Source: Ophiothrix spiculata
Lineage: Eukaryota > Echinodermata > Ophiuroidea > Amphilepidida > Ophiotrichidae
DNA: 28,510 nt
Strand: one strand, 5' to 3'
NCBI GenBank assembly: GCA_000969725.1
Contig: JXSR01S017657.1
This document shows, piece by piece, positions 16,915-26,973 of this stretch (the first letter of the stretch is position 1; each line of letters begins with the position of its first letter). The notes below the pieces were generated by a model. It made no database searches, was not told where the DNA came from, and saw nothing but the letters and a program-made list of their open reading frames with translations. The position numbers were made by a program, and so were the translations under genes.

Positions 16915-17495
16915 AGTAAACCTGTTTTGCTACTATTTCAAACTGTATTTTGGGAATGAAAAACTCTATCCATATGAGATTTGTTTACATTGATATCAAT
17001 ATGTGATTATTCCCTTTCTGGAGGTCGTTTTTATTTACACTTGGACAAAATAATAAACTTTCTATAGCAAGTTTTCAGTAGCTTACCATATAATTCAATG
17101 GCAGTTGGTTCACTCAGTGTGTTGTTTTTATAAGCTGTGGAAATAGCTGTTTAAGGTAATGGTCTACCATAGGAATATCCATTAATGGCTAAAAATATTA
17201 AAATATAGGCTTTTGTGTTTTTAGCTTGCTATACTTGTTGTGTATCTAATATCTAAAGTACAATTATCAAAACTAAGAAGTCCATATTTGATGTTCTTTG
17301 GAAAAGACGGTTAAAATTTATCCCGGGGTTGTTTCTCAAAAACTGAAGCATTAGGTTAAGTAGTTCAACACAAGATAACATAGCCCTTTTTTAAATTTTG
17401 CCCTTCATATAAACATTTTGACCAATTTTCTCCCCAAATGTCCCAAAATATTCTCAAAATACATACTTTTTTCATGCTTTTCATTCAATAGGGAC

Positions 17496-17527
17496 CAGTG
17501 GCGTACCCAGGATTTTTTGAGTGGGGG
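17496..17527. mobile_element. Transposon terminus CAGTGGCGTACCCAGG at the gap edge
   Basis: CAGTGGCGTACCCAGGATTT then TTTGAGTGGGGG has the form of a common animal DNA-transposon end (CAGTGGCGTA(G/C)CCAGG). The remainder of the element is lost in the N run. Confidence 0.45.
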
Positions 17528-17922
17528 NNNNNNNNNNNNNNNNNNNNNNNNNNNNNNNNNNNNNNNNNNNNNNNNNNNNNNNNNNNNNNNNNNNNNNNNN
17601 NNNNNNNNNNNNNNNNNNNNNNNNNNNNNNNNNNNNNNNNNNNNNNNNNNNNNNNNNNNNNNNNNNNNNNNNNNNNNNNNNNNNNNNNNNNNNNNNNNNN
17701 NNNNNNNNNNNNNNNNNNNNNNNNNNNNNNNNNNNNNNNNNNNNNNNNNNNNNNNNNNNNNNNNNNNNNNNNNNNNNNNNNNNNNNNNNNNNNNNNNNNN
17801 NNNNNNNNNNNNNNNNNNNNNNNNNNNNNNNNNNNNNNNNNNNNNNNNNNNNNNNNNNNNNNNNNNNNNNNNNNNNNNNNNNNNNNNNNNNNNNNNNNNN
17901 NNNNNNNNNNNNNNNNNNNNNN
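17528..17922. other. Assembly gap (395 N)
   Basis: A run of N separates the CAGTGGCGTA terminus from the CACTCCCGG terminus. The true length is unknown. ORFs crossing it are meaningless. Confidence 0.99.
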
Positions 17923-19131
17923 CACTCCCGGTCAAATCGGACATAACAGCCTTGTTTATATCAAATTATCCAATATTTTCGTTAAAATCCTGTTCGTGTA
18001 CATGCTATATTTATCTAACACTGATAAATCAAACTCTCTTGCCATATTTGACCTTCCATATCCACTGAAATTTAGAATTTTCTAAACCGTCTCAAAACCC
18101 AACGTAAATTTCCCATAGAGCTGAACCTACTTCATTATTCATAAGCAATTTTTCCCCATGTAAAGCTATGGGAGATTTTTGCGTCTTTTAGACGTCGAAT
18201 TTTACACAAATGCGCAGTAAGTTATTTCGAATTTTGTTTATGTGCAAACGAAAGGAATAGGTTGTATAAATATTGAAACGTTTAAAAAGCATAAACAAGA
18301 TTATATTTAAAGCTTTATCTAGCTGTTTTTTCTGTTTGTTTCGGAAGGAAAAATTTGATTTAAAGAAGATGCATAGATAAGTTACTGGGAACCATTGAAT
18401 TAAAGACACTCTGAACATTTTTGAAAGTGTGATGGACATGCAGGTACTGAGTCGTTGTGCTATATTAATGTCAATACCATAATAACAAAGCCTGCACAAA
18501 CTTATTTGATGATTATTTTGAAATGTTAAAACTAAATCAGTTAAATTATTTAGAGGCTCAATAACGCCCCCTGATCAATTTCAAAGGTTTGTGACTTTAT
18601 TATAGAAATCATTGAAGTAACCTTTTGAATACTCTAGGGCTCTTCATTGGTCATACATGGCTCAGTAACCAGCAATACATTCGATTGATATCAAGTAGAT
18701 GGCCTCGATACCAATAGTCACGGTGGTGGACATACCTACTGCTGTCTTGAATGAACAATATTAAAGAGACCCTTTAATACGACTTGACGTCCTTTTGCTA
18801 ATACTCAAAAATTCGTTAACTATATGTTTACCAAATCAAGCCTTGAAATAACAAAGCGATTAAAACAAATTGAGTGCTTATCACAGTATTGACATAAATT
18901 AACATTTTTATATTTATGGAACCAATTCCTATCATTTGCGCATGAACAAAATTCTAAATAAATTACCGTGGTAACGGGAGGTCAAAAATTGCAAGTGAGT
19001 TTGATTTATCAATGTTAGATAAATGTAGCATGTACACAAACAGGATTTTAACTAAAATATTGGATAATTTGATATAAACAAGGCTATTATGTCTGATGTA
19101 ACATGTGCGCAAAGACTTTTGACCGGGAGTG
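17923..19131. mobile_element. CACTCCCGGTCAAA TIR element, about 1.2 kb
   Basis: The left arm (17923-18058) starts CACTCCCGGTCAAA directly at the gap edge. The right arm (about 18976-19131) ends TTTGACCGGGAGTG. Arms of about 135-155 bp match closely over long stretches, for example TTGTTTATATCAAATTATCC with GGATAATTTGATATAAACAA, and TTTATCTAACA with its inverse TGTTAGATAAA. The middle (18060-18970) has no transposase-like frame; the 103-codon minus-strand ORF at 18188-18499 is unrecognised. It is a non-autonomous element nested in the 17150-19384 element. Confidence 0.8.
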
Positions 19132-19447
19132 TATGTTATCTGTTAGTTTATATGCTTAGGTACATTTCTGGTCAAAAAGAAACACAATTTACTTTTTCAT
19201 GTGGACAGGAGTACCCCGGGATAAAAATCACCAAAAAATCCAAGATGGCCGCCATTATTATGCAAATGAGATATCTTTGGTTTTTTTCCTTGTTGCAATC
19301 TTGTAGTTTTATCATAAGTCACAACATATCTAAATATGAAGTCTCTGTGATCAAAAATAAAAAATGGTAGACCATTACCTTAAATTGAATGGTGGGAAGT
19401 ACTTAAAACACCATCTTGGGTTTAAATTGTTGTCCGGTCTGATAGTT

Positions 19448-19540
19448 TGTCTGGATAAGTTCCTTTCTATTTTGTAAGCACTAAGCACCCATGTTAAGTA
19501 CATGGTAATTTTCCAAGAATCTCATTTCAAGGTTTTTAAA
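19448..19540. repeat. Second copy of the 15786-15880 direct repeat
   Basis: See the shared ordered words in the 15786-15880 entry. The copies are diverged and lie on opposite sides of the 16.0-19.4 kb transposon cluster. Confidence 0.5.
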
Positions 19541-19758
19541 CACTTGATTGGCCAGTGGGTTAATTGAGTATTCTGAACGGATAACCACACGTGTTACCAA
19601 AAAGGTGAGACCTGGGCCCTATTTCATAAAATTTAAAATCAACCTAATTAACCTTAATTTTTTTGGATTCATCCCATCTTTTTTCTATGAACAAAATTCA
19701 GAAAAGTCTTTAAATTTCAAGTTCCTATATCGAGTAAAAGAAAATAGTAATAATAACA

Positions 19759-20474
19759 TTAACCCTAGTTATACGGAGCGATTTTCACCAACATATTATA
19801 CGGAGGGGGGGGGGGGTTGCATTTTTATAACGAGTCCCCCTGACCCCCGTATGTGGTACCAATGGATAGGTATCAATCTCCTCTTTCCAGTGATACCAAA
19901 ACCAAGGTCATCCGTTAATATGTGTACCGCCGCGGCAAAAGGGTCCAGTTGTCGACTCCTACATGTTGCTCATTGTAGCATATCTGATGTATACAAATAC
20001 CATACATTAGATATGCTACAAGGAGCAACATGTACGAGCCGACAACTGGACCCTTTTGCCGCGGCGGTACACATATATGACGTCACTGTGACGTCGTAAT
20101 TACCAAAATGTGAAAAATGGCATTTGTACGGAAAATAAAGGCAAAAATCTAAATTTTATAAAAAATCGAAGGAATATCCGATTTTCATGCTGTTTTTTTT
20201 GCTAAATATTGTAGAAAATTACTAGTTTTACCTAACTACCAAGTTTGAACTAAAAAGTACGTTTTTAGAATCACGGAGTTACACCCCCCCCGAACTTTAA
20301 ACGGACACTGTATCCCCCCTGAAGGTGGTAGGGTCGAATTTTTTTCGCTAGAATAAGCGGAAAGGATGAACTTAGAGGTATACCAAGTCGCCTTGCACTG
20401 CGCGCGAGAAATTTTTTGTGGCAGAAAAAATGTCGGTAGGGGAGGGGGTTGATACTTCGTAGACCTAGGGTTAA
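19759..20474. mobile_element. Middle CCCTAG-ended element, about 716 bp
   Basis: The left end TTAACCCTAGTTATACGGAG pairs with the right end CTACGAAG-like and CTAGGGTTAA (20465-20474). It has G-run and C-run subterminal blocks and the TTTTTATAACGAGTCCCCC block also found at 560-616. It holds two CRE-type octamers (TGACGTCA at about 20078, TGACGTCG at about 20089). A relative is at 10125-10556. The 183-codon ORF at 19548-20099 spans the boundaries of all three nested elements and is not a gene. Confidence 0.65.
19918..20076. repeat. Near-perfect 159-nt hairpin (innermost element)
   Basis: Arms of about 74 nt (19918-19991 and 20003-20076) flank an 11-nt loop. They are nearly identical: ATATGTGTACCGCCGCGGCA then AAAGGGTCCAGTTGTCG pairs with its inverse at the right end. 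Differences are a few single bases in the middle of the arm. The GC-rich outer arm is unlike the AT-rich surroundings. It is either a palindromic MITE inserted into the middle element or a recent fold-back rearrangement. A transcript would form a very stable hairpin. Confidence 0.85.
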
Positions 20475-20572
20475 GATAAACTTAAAGTTTAAAATTCAAT
20501 CCAAAGTTTAGATGAGTAATCAATCCAAAGTTCAATGACTTGTTTGATTTTAACTTTTATGAAAAAGGGCCC

Positions 20573-21940
20573 GGGACAGGTCTCGAGACTTGCAATATAG
20601 GGTATCAAATTCGACCTGCTACTCTACAAGTCTTACATAGGGTATCAAATAACTTCAAATTGATCTTTTTAAGTCCAGCATCAAACTAAGAAAGAGTGGT
20701 TGAATTAATGACAATGGTGTTTAAAATTGCCAATAAAAGTGCTTCAAATACTTAGACACAATATGGATCAAAAACAAGCTGAAACGGGATATTAGCTCAA
20801 ATTAATATTCAGCTTTACCGTCCACCATAACGGTATGTATAAAAGTCAATAACATTATCATCATTTGTCATCTTAACTCTAAGAAAGTTTTGGCCAAATT
20901 ATTTTGCCTTCTGTGATAAGGAGCTATCAGAACATGTTTCGAAGCTGTCCCACTGGAATTGCACAGATGGAAATGACATTTACACAGATGCATTCATAAA
21001 TGTAAGCAATATGTTTTACATGTACTTGCCAGCTTGCGCTATCAATCTGTTTCCTGCGCCATGACAGGCGTATCAAATTCGGACAACCCTCCATATCCTA
21101 ATTGTGATACGGGTATCACAATTTGGATACAAAATGTTCGTGGGTATCCAAAGTCAGATACGTATCCGAATTATGAGTTCCTCTGAACTGAAATAGAGTC
21201 ACTTTCAACTCGGGTGGTTACCCAGACACTAATATCAGTTACACCCCGGCTTGATTGCTACATGAGGCCGGGTACATGAAAGCAATCCGATGTTTCATCT
21301 CTTGCAAATTATGTTTATAGTGTACTTCGGATTCGTATTTCGAAATATGGAATAGCATGTAAGAAAATTCTAACATCAAAGACTGTAAAATCAGCGAATT
21401 TCTAACATCAAAAACTCTGAAATCAGAGGAAAAAGCTGAACAATCTCATGCCTGCATAAAAAAATGTTTTTGGACCCAAAATTTTACTAACTAAATTTTA
21501 CTTTTGTAAAATTTCAAACAACTTTGCCATTTAGAATTTAGTAAGCAATATCTTTAAATATTCAAACGTTTTACGTGTGATTTCAAATATATGCAGTACA
21601 ATTTTTTTATTTTTGTCTAGTCAAGTGGATAACAAATCGGAAATAAAATATGGGGTCACTGACTGTTATAAAAAGGTAGCAGGGTATAAAATTACATTAG
21701 GTAAAATCGAAAAAACAATTTTTATCACCGGACATGTCGGAATTCGGTTATATAAAACAAGCAGATAAAAAAGTTATGCTCGAGTTTTCGAGTTATCGAC
21801 CATTAAGAGCACAGTTAACCCCGACGGTTTGTTCCATTTGGATACTTAAATACTAGTATCAAAGTATTCCAGCCAAAAACAGACAATAAAATATTATAAA
21901 ACGCAATGTTTTAAACCAGTTTACATGGTTATTTTTGGTT
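20573..21940. other. Intergenic sequence with GTATC-rich small repeats
   Basis: TAGGGTATCAAAT occurs near 20599 and 20638. The hairpin ATCCTAATTGTGATAC-GG-GTATCACAATTTGGAT lies at 21095-21128 (15 of 16 pairs), with more GTATCC/GGATAC words to 21177. No supported exon was found; the 63-codon ORF at 21577-21768 is unrecognised. Confidence 0.45.
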
Positions 21941-21949
21941 TCATTTTGA

Positions 21950-22830
21950 GCACCATTAAGGAATTGAAACATTTGAATGACATAAATTTGCAATCTCAAT
22001 AGTCATTTTCTACTCATGTTTTTAAAATATTGTATGGTTTTTGTATAGCAACCCCTAAAGTCATTTTACTTGCATTGGTTTGAATATTTTATGAGTAACT
22101 GAATATCGCAGTAAACCCAATTTTGGTTTAAATGTTGCATTTTGGTCGCTATTAAGCCCTCAGTTTGGGTGCGCTCTTGAAATTGACGCATATAAAGTAC
22201 ATACTTTTGGGCAAGATTGGTTATATTGTAACCCTAAAACAATTCTAAATAAATTATGTTGACTAAAATTGATTGACTTTATATCTTTGCCATTTGCTCA
22301 ATTTAAGGTATGATTAGTTATTTTTTATATGTAACCCCAAAATCATTTTCATCAATTATTTTGAGTACTAACTGATATTAATTCCGTTGTAATGTTGGCA
22401 ATAAACTAATTTTTGAACACTTTCATACTTTGGTGAACCATTTTGGGCCTTATTTTGGGCGCCATTTTGGATTTGAAACACTTGAATGACATGATTTTGG
22501 GAATAAATTGTAACTTTACAAACTTCGAGCAATTTTCCTTTATTACTTTTAATATTTTCTGATTTTTAATGCCATATTAAGGTCAAACCCTCTTTTGTGC
22601 AAATATTGTAATTTGGAGGCCAATTTGGGTCCTATTTGGGGCACCATCTTGGATTTGAAACACAACAATGACATCAAATTGGGGCAAAATGTTATTTCGT
22701 TATTTCTATAATAATATCCAATTATAATTTTGAATACTTGATGTTTTTAATGTTGTTTTAGTGTTGCTGAAATCAATTTCTGTAAAGAAAAAACCTTGTT
22801 TGGCAGCCATTTTGTAACAGCGCCCCCAAG
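21950..22830. repeat. Decayed tandem array of about 190-bp GCCATTTTGG units
   Basis: Unit cores lie at about 21955 (GAGCACCATTAAGGAATTGA), 22140 (TTGGTCGCTATTAAG), 22440-22480 (GGGCGCCATTTTGGATTTGA) and 22625-22662 (GGGGCACCATCTTGGATTTG), ending with GGCAGCCATTTTGTAACAGC at about 22801. ACTTGAATGACATGATTTTG-like words follow each core. Period and core match the right arm of the 10.8-13.3 kb fold-back array, in the same orientation, so it is the same family. A final core-like GCGGCCATTTTGAAAAACGC is at about 22975. Confidence 0.65.
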
Positions 22831-22931
22831 AGAGAATTATTTTAAATTTAATGACTGATTTATATTCTAATAGTCAAATTTGATCTTGATTATTTATATA
22901 CGCTATAATTGTAGAAAGATTTTCTTGTTTT

Positions 22932-23240
22932 TTGGCCCTTTTCATAGGGTATTTGATCATTTTATGGGATTTTAGCGGCCATTTTGAAAAACGCCCTCTA
23001 TCCCAAATTCCCAACCTTTCCCAGAGGTTGGCCCCCCAAAATTGGATTCAGCATCCAAAACCTATGGAAAAACAATCTCAAACCTTTTTATGCTCGATCC
23101 AAGAACGGGACCTTCATTTGAGCTCCAACTACAAAATGTATATATTATATAATGAATACAGACAAATTGGAACCAAAATCAATACATTTTACATGATCAT
23201 TTTACCTTTAAAATACTACACATGTAACAAACTATAGCTT
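22932..23240 (+). other. Chance ORF in repeat-derived sequence
   Basis: The 101-codon frame starts inside the GGCGGCCATTTTG repeat tail and continues through a proline/glutamine-rich stretch without any recognisable domain. I do not support it as a gene, but the 22990-23110 segment is less AT-rich than its flanks. Confidence 0.15.
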
Positions 23241-23333
23241 AAACCTGTGACTGTATGAGAATATTCTGATCAGTGGATTTTGCAATTGTGTAATATTGAA
23301 AGAAGTAATGGCAGGCATATGGGCGAAATCATT

Positions 23334-23587
23334 CTCGGCCTCCAAACAAAATTTTTTCCTACCAAACATTTGGTCGTGACGTCACCAAATATTTACCATC
23401 GAACTTAAAGTATGGACGGGTAGCAAACATTTGGTCCAATGTTTATGGCAATTCAATAGCATGTGCAATCTAGCGCGAAATTTTATTTGGTCTCAACTCA
23501 GTGTTGACGTTATTTTGTTTGGTGTCACTCGTCATTTTGACCTCACGACCAAATGTTTGGTAGCGAAAATTTTGTTTGGAGGCCGAG
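23334..23587. mobile_element. MITE, 254 bp, CTCGGCCTCCAAACAAAATTTT termini
   Basis: CTCGGCCTCCAAACAAAATT then TTTTCCTACCAAACATTTGG then TCGTGACGTCA at the left is inverted at the right (TGACCTCACGACCAAATGTT, TGGTAGCGAAAATTTTGTTT, GGAGGCCGAG). The TIRs are about 51 bp with three or four mismatches. Internal ACCAAATGTTTGGT-type words recur. It looks relatively young. The 64-codon ORF at 23470-23664 is an artefact. Confidence 0.85.
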
Positions 23588-25150
23588 TGTGTTTTCGGCC
23601 TATCTGATAATTTGTAGGGTGACTCGGACATACTAAAGATTATAGATAAATTATTTGTTAACACTTAAGTGGTCAAGGTCTTCCACGTACCCGTTAGTGG
23701 TCAAGGGGTTTCATATGGACCCAACCCCGACAGAGCGCTTGATGTCAATAAAGGATACTTAGGGTCGGTTCTTAGTTACTTCTTCCAATATAATATTCTA
23801 TGCCAATTTTGTGCAATATGTATTCGTTATTCAATAAAATCTCACACATATATCTATGTAATAACGATTGTTTTATGATAGATTATTCGACACGGTGGCA
23901 AATAAAAAAAGTACTCTACACGATATCATCAAATCCCCGTTCTAATCCCAAGGTGCATTAGGATACCGTATAAGGGAAAATAATTTAAAAACGGATAGTT
24001 GTTGCATAGAATACTCTGTCTGCAAAAACTTGCCATTTTGGTGGCAGCGGTGGGATTTGTTTACATTTTTTTACCTATTTTTGGCATTTTTAAAAAAATA
24101 AGATGAAAATCAAAAATTTGAGAAAACTGTTCCTAGACATTTGTTTCTAGATTCCAAAAAGCAAAAAAGTTCAACATTTCACAAATGCAAATTTTAGTTA
24201 GGCTTTCCAGAAATTTTGGGGCAAAAAATATGGTTTTTGGTATTTTTTGACAAAATTGGAATTTTTGATCACACACTGATATCAACATCATGTTCAGCGT
24301 AAAAATCCGCTTCTAAAAATGTATACTCTTATATAGTTTATACAATTAGTTTTAGAGTTAGAGTACAAAAAACATTTATGCCATTTGAAGGTCTACCCCA
24401 GCCTTAAAGTGTCATTTTAATCCTAAAAGCCGATGGTCTTTGCAAATATTTAAAAAAGTGAACATGACAAGAGCTGGCATTTACTGCTGTTTTGAGCTGG
24501 ACGGTCACATATTATTGTGCAAACGTCAATAAAAATCAAAGTAGATTAGACTTCTTCAATATATTGCGCAAGCCATCAATATCGTACATACACGATCAAT
24601 AATATTGCACAATAGTCGATATTGCACAATAAAATTGGTCGTGTATGGGCCGCTTAGGCTGCGATCACATAGAACTATACTATTCGTGTATACGGTGCAC
24701 GATTTCACCTGGGCACGCGTATAGATTCAATCGAAGACGTTAATTTATTGCTACCGGGTCTCATAGGAGGGCACTATTCGAAAAAACGTATAGCTTGCCG
24801 TGCCTGTATAAAGCCATCATCGAATAAAAAATCGAATAACCAAACACTTTCACCAAAATACTCCTCACATGAGGTGTATTGATTTTTCATCACGAAGCCT
24901 TCGTTATTATTAGAAAATACATTGGTATTATAGATCGGATTATAAGATAACAAAGATTTGTTGCACCAAATATTTGGTAGCCCTTACAAAGTATAATTTG
25001 ACCCTATTAGATTCGGCCTTAAACCAGTCAATAGACAATGCGTGACTTTGTATCAGTTAAAAGCCCCCAGACACATAAAGTCACCCCGCGCTGAGGTCCC
25101 AAGAGCTGCATGTTCGCCATAAAAATACGACCAGTTAAGCTGAACATACA
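23588..25150. other. Intergenic sequence, no gene supported
   Basis: AGTGGTCAAGG occurs twice (about 23669 and 23696). At 24587-24647 an imperfect 61-bp palindrome pairs CATACACGATCAATAATATT with AAAATTGGTCGTGTATG. GCTGCGATCACATAGAACTA at about 24659 looks like a transposon end without a visible partner. The rest is AT-rich. Confidence 0.4.
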
Positions 25151-25158
25151 CTGATATA

Positions 25159-25413
25159 CTGTTGGGCAATTTTTTAGCGTTGGTTAAACTATGAACAACC
25201 CAATTGTTGGGTAAATAATATTAACCAACTGTTGATGAAATTTTACCAAATATTTGGGTAATTAGCTTAAACTTTTACCCAACAGTTAGGTAATTAGCCA
25301 ACATTGTACGCAACGTTGGTAATTATTTACCCAGAAGTTGGGTTGTTCATAGTTGAACCAACGTTGGGTAAATTATTTGCCCAACGTTAGAACGCTAACA
25401 AATTGCCCAACAG
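25159..25413. mobile_element. MITE, 255 bp, flanked by TA
   Basis: CTGTTGGGCAATTTTTTAGC then GTT at the left pairs with AACGCTAACAAATTGCCCAA then CAG at the right. The dyad extends inward (AACTATGAACAACCCAA with TTGGGTTGTTCATAGTT). TA lies on both sides (25157-25158, 25414-25415), as expected of a Tc1/mariner-type duplication. The interior repeats CCAACGTTGGGTAA-like words many times. The ends are nearly identical, so the copy is fairly recent. Confidence 0.85.
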
Positions 25414-25436
25414 TATAACAGTGTAGTAAAACATAC

Positions 25437-25621
25437 TTCGGAACGGAAGTAATCTTGAAAAGAGCAGCTTTGGGTGCGGAAATAGGGGCTTGAAAAGGGG
25501 CTCTTGAGAGCGGCATATACCCGTATCTTCCGTCAATGTAAGTGGTTTCGGAACAATACCATTTACAAAAAGGTGGGATAAGGGTGTTTTGTAACTCAAA
25601 TGATTCTATATTATTATCCAT
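25437..25621 (-). CDS. Possible isolated coding exon, unknown protein
   Basis: The minus strand has an ATG at 25621 after an in-frame TGA, then 61 codons to a strong donor GTATGT (25436-25431). The stretch is GC-richer than its surroundings and encodes a plausible peptide with two cysteines (FCKWYCSETTYIDGRYGYMP) and an Ala/Pro/Lys-rich end. A possible terminal exon continues the frame at 25105-25081 after ATGCAG, ending in TGA. I recognise no family. A second minus-strand frame is also open over the same bases, which weakens the case. A repeat fragment is the main alternative. Confidence 0.25.
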
Positions 25622-26428
25622 AAATCAAGAAAAATAATATAGTTTAGCGACTGATGTATGTCCATGCTGGAGATATTTTTTAATTATCAAATAAATAATT
25701 AATATAAGCCTAATCTTTGTGTTTGGTTCACATTTGTGCGAAAAAATAACGAATGTACCTCCAAGATTTAAGAATATTGCCCCTACCCCCTTTAATCAAC
25801 TTAGTCATTATTGCATATTTTGCATTCACGAATTTAATCAAATATCATGTGAAGAAAGACAATAAAAATAAGAACATATTAATTAAAGCGCTCGCTAAAC
25901 TGTAGAGGTTGCACATCCAGGGGTGATATAGGGGGAGGGGGTTATCATCTTTTTCGTACGGGAGAAACTTCCTGATTTTGGCCGTTCTATATATTATAGA
26001 TTCATTTCTCGATATTATAGATTCATTTCTCGATAAGATTCTCGTTATTTCTTCTTAAAATTTGCTAGCGTTGACTAATTTATACCGAGGGTAAATCATG
26101 TGCTTGTCTGAAAACTCCTGCAAAAACTACAGGCATGTTTAGCCTGTAATAAACCAGTGACCAAAATGAATTATATCACACATTTGTAGCTTTTATGTTA
26201 TTGTTCACCCCGAAAAGGCTGAAATTTGCGAAAACTTTTCGAGGAAACAGGTGAAATTAAATGAAAAAAAAAATTAAATAATTCTGATTTCCAGCAGATT
26301 ACTGTTGTAAACTGCAACAAGTAACGTGTCATTTGAAAGCTTAGAAACTATAGATGAAATGATAAAATCAAAAATGAGATCATATGCAAAGCCCCACCAC
26401 TCCTTATTTCGGGGTTAGCCAATACATA
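25622..26428. other. Intergenic sequence with a perfect 21-bp tandem duplication
   Basis: The 21-bp unit starting ATATTATAGATTCATTTCTC is present twice without mismatch at 25991-26011 and 26012-26032. Otherwise the sequence is AT-rich without a supported gene. Confidence 0.6.
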
Positions 26429-26822
26429 CGAAGAGCTGAATTGCAAAACGGCTTAGATACCATTTGTTTTCAAAAATGGATTTTTTATAGAATCTTCCAG
26501 ACTTGTTCATCATCCCGACAAACAAAATTGTTGAAAGGTTATTCCAAAACATTGACATCGTGTGACCATATTTGTGCCCGAAAAGGGCATAATGCACATA
26601 TATGGTATTTTTGTCAATTAGACATACCCACATGTTGAAATGTGTTATTATTAAACTATATAATTATAGTAATGAAGAATTGGAAAAGACATTTTGGAAA
26701 AAAAATACAGAATTACTAATAGCATTATCAGGATTTTTGCGACACATTTTGATGGCCTGGCAGTTTTTTGCCGTTTAAAAAGTGTAAAATGGACGTAAGC
26801 TGTTTTACAAGTCAACTCATCA
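26429..26822. mobile_element. Non-autonomous TIR transposon, copy 2 (relative of 671-1257)
   Basis: The left end CGAAGAGCTGAATTGCAAAA then CGGCTTAGATACCATTT and the right end GTAAAATGGACGTAAGCTGT then TTTACAAGTCAACTCATCA are inverse to each other and match the ends of 671-1257. It is about 190 bp shorter than copy 1 because the segment with the internal third terminus is absent. ORFs on both strands (26384-26638, 26415-26633) are artefacts. Confidence 0.75.
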
Positions 26823-26942
26823 TATATACTTATAGATAGATTTACTCACACAAGAATAAATTTAGAATTACACAAGCGCACAATGTTAAATCCTGGTACG
26901 TTGTCTCATGAAATATGTTGAGGAGACATAATATAGATACTT

Positions 26943-26973
26943 GATGGTGATGATGATGATGATGGTGATGATG
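26943..26973. repeat. (GAT/GGT) trinucleotide microsatellite
   Basis: An uninterrupted run of GATGGTGATGATGATGATGA then TGGTGATGATG, about ten triplets. Confidence 0.85.

Larger units (their letters stand above)
17150..19384. mobile_element. Outer TIR element containing nested insertions and the gap
   Basis: TTAAGGTAATGGTCTACCAT at 17151-17170 is perfectly inverted at 19364-19383. Further in, weaker inverse similarity continues (TTTATCCCGGGGTTG near 17320 with TACCCCGGGATAAA near 19212). The interior holds a CAGTGGCGTACCCAGG terminus, 395 N and the CACTCCCGGTCAAA element. The original element may have had only about 200-bp arms, filled later by insertions. Confidence 0.65.
19614..20572. mobile_element. 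Outer GGGCCC-ended element, host of a nested stack
   Basis: The left end GGGCCCTATTTCATAAAATT then TAAAATCAA is inverted at the right (TTGATTTTAACTTTTATGAA then AAAGGGCCC). The TIRs are about 29 bp with three mismatches. GAGACCTG before the left end and its inverse CAGG-TCTC after the right end extend the dyad. Remaining own sequence is only about 145 bp on the left and 98 bp on the right; the middle is the CCCTAG element. Confidence 0.75.

Noticed and set aside
17405..18085. Long ORFs on both strands through the gap
   Set aside because: Most of their length is unknown N; they are artefacts.
19548..20099. 183-codon plus-strand ORF, the longest without N
   Set aside because: It crosses the borders of three nested transposons and the hairpin; its frame is set by inverted-repeat sequence and G-runs, with no protein-like domain.
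22932..23237. 101-codon ORF
   Set aside because: It begins in the GGCGGCCATTTTG repeat tail, with no domain and no promoter or splice evidence.
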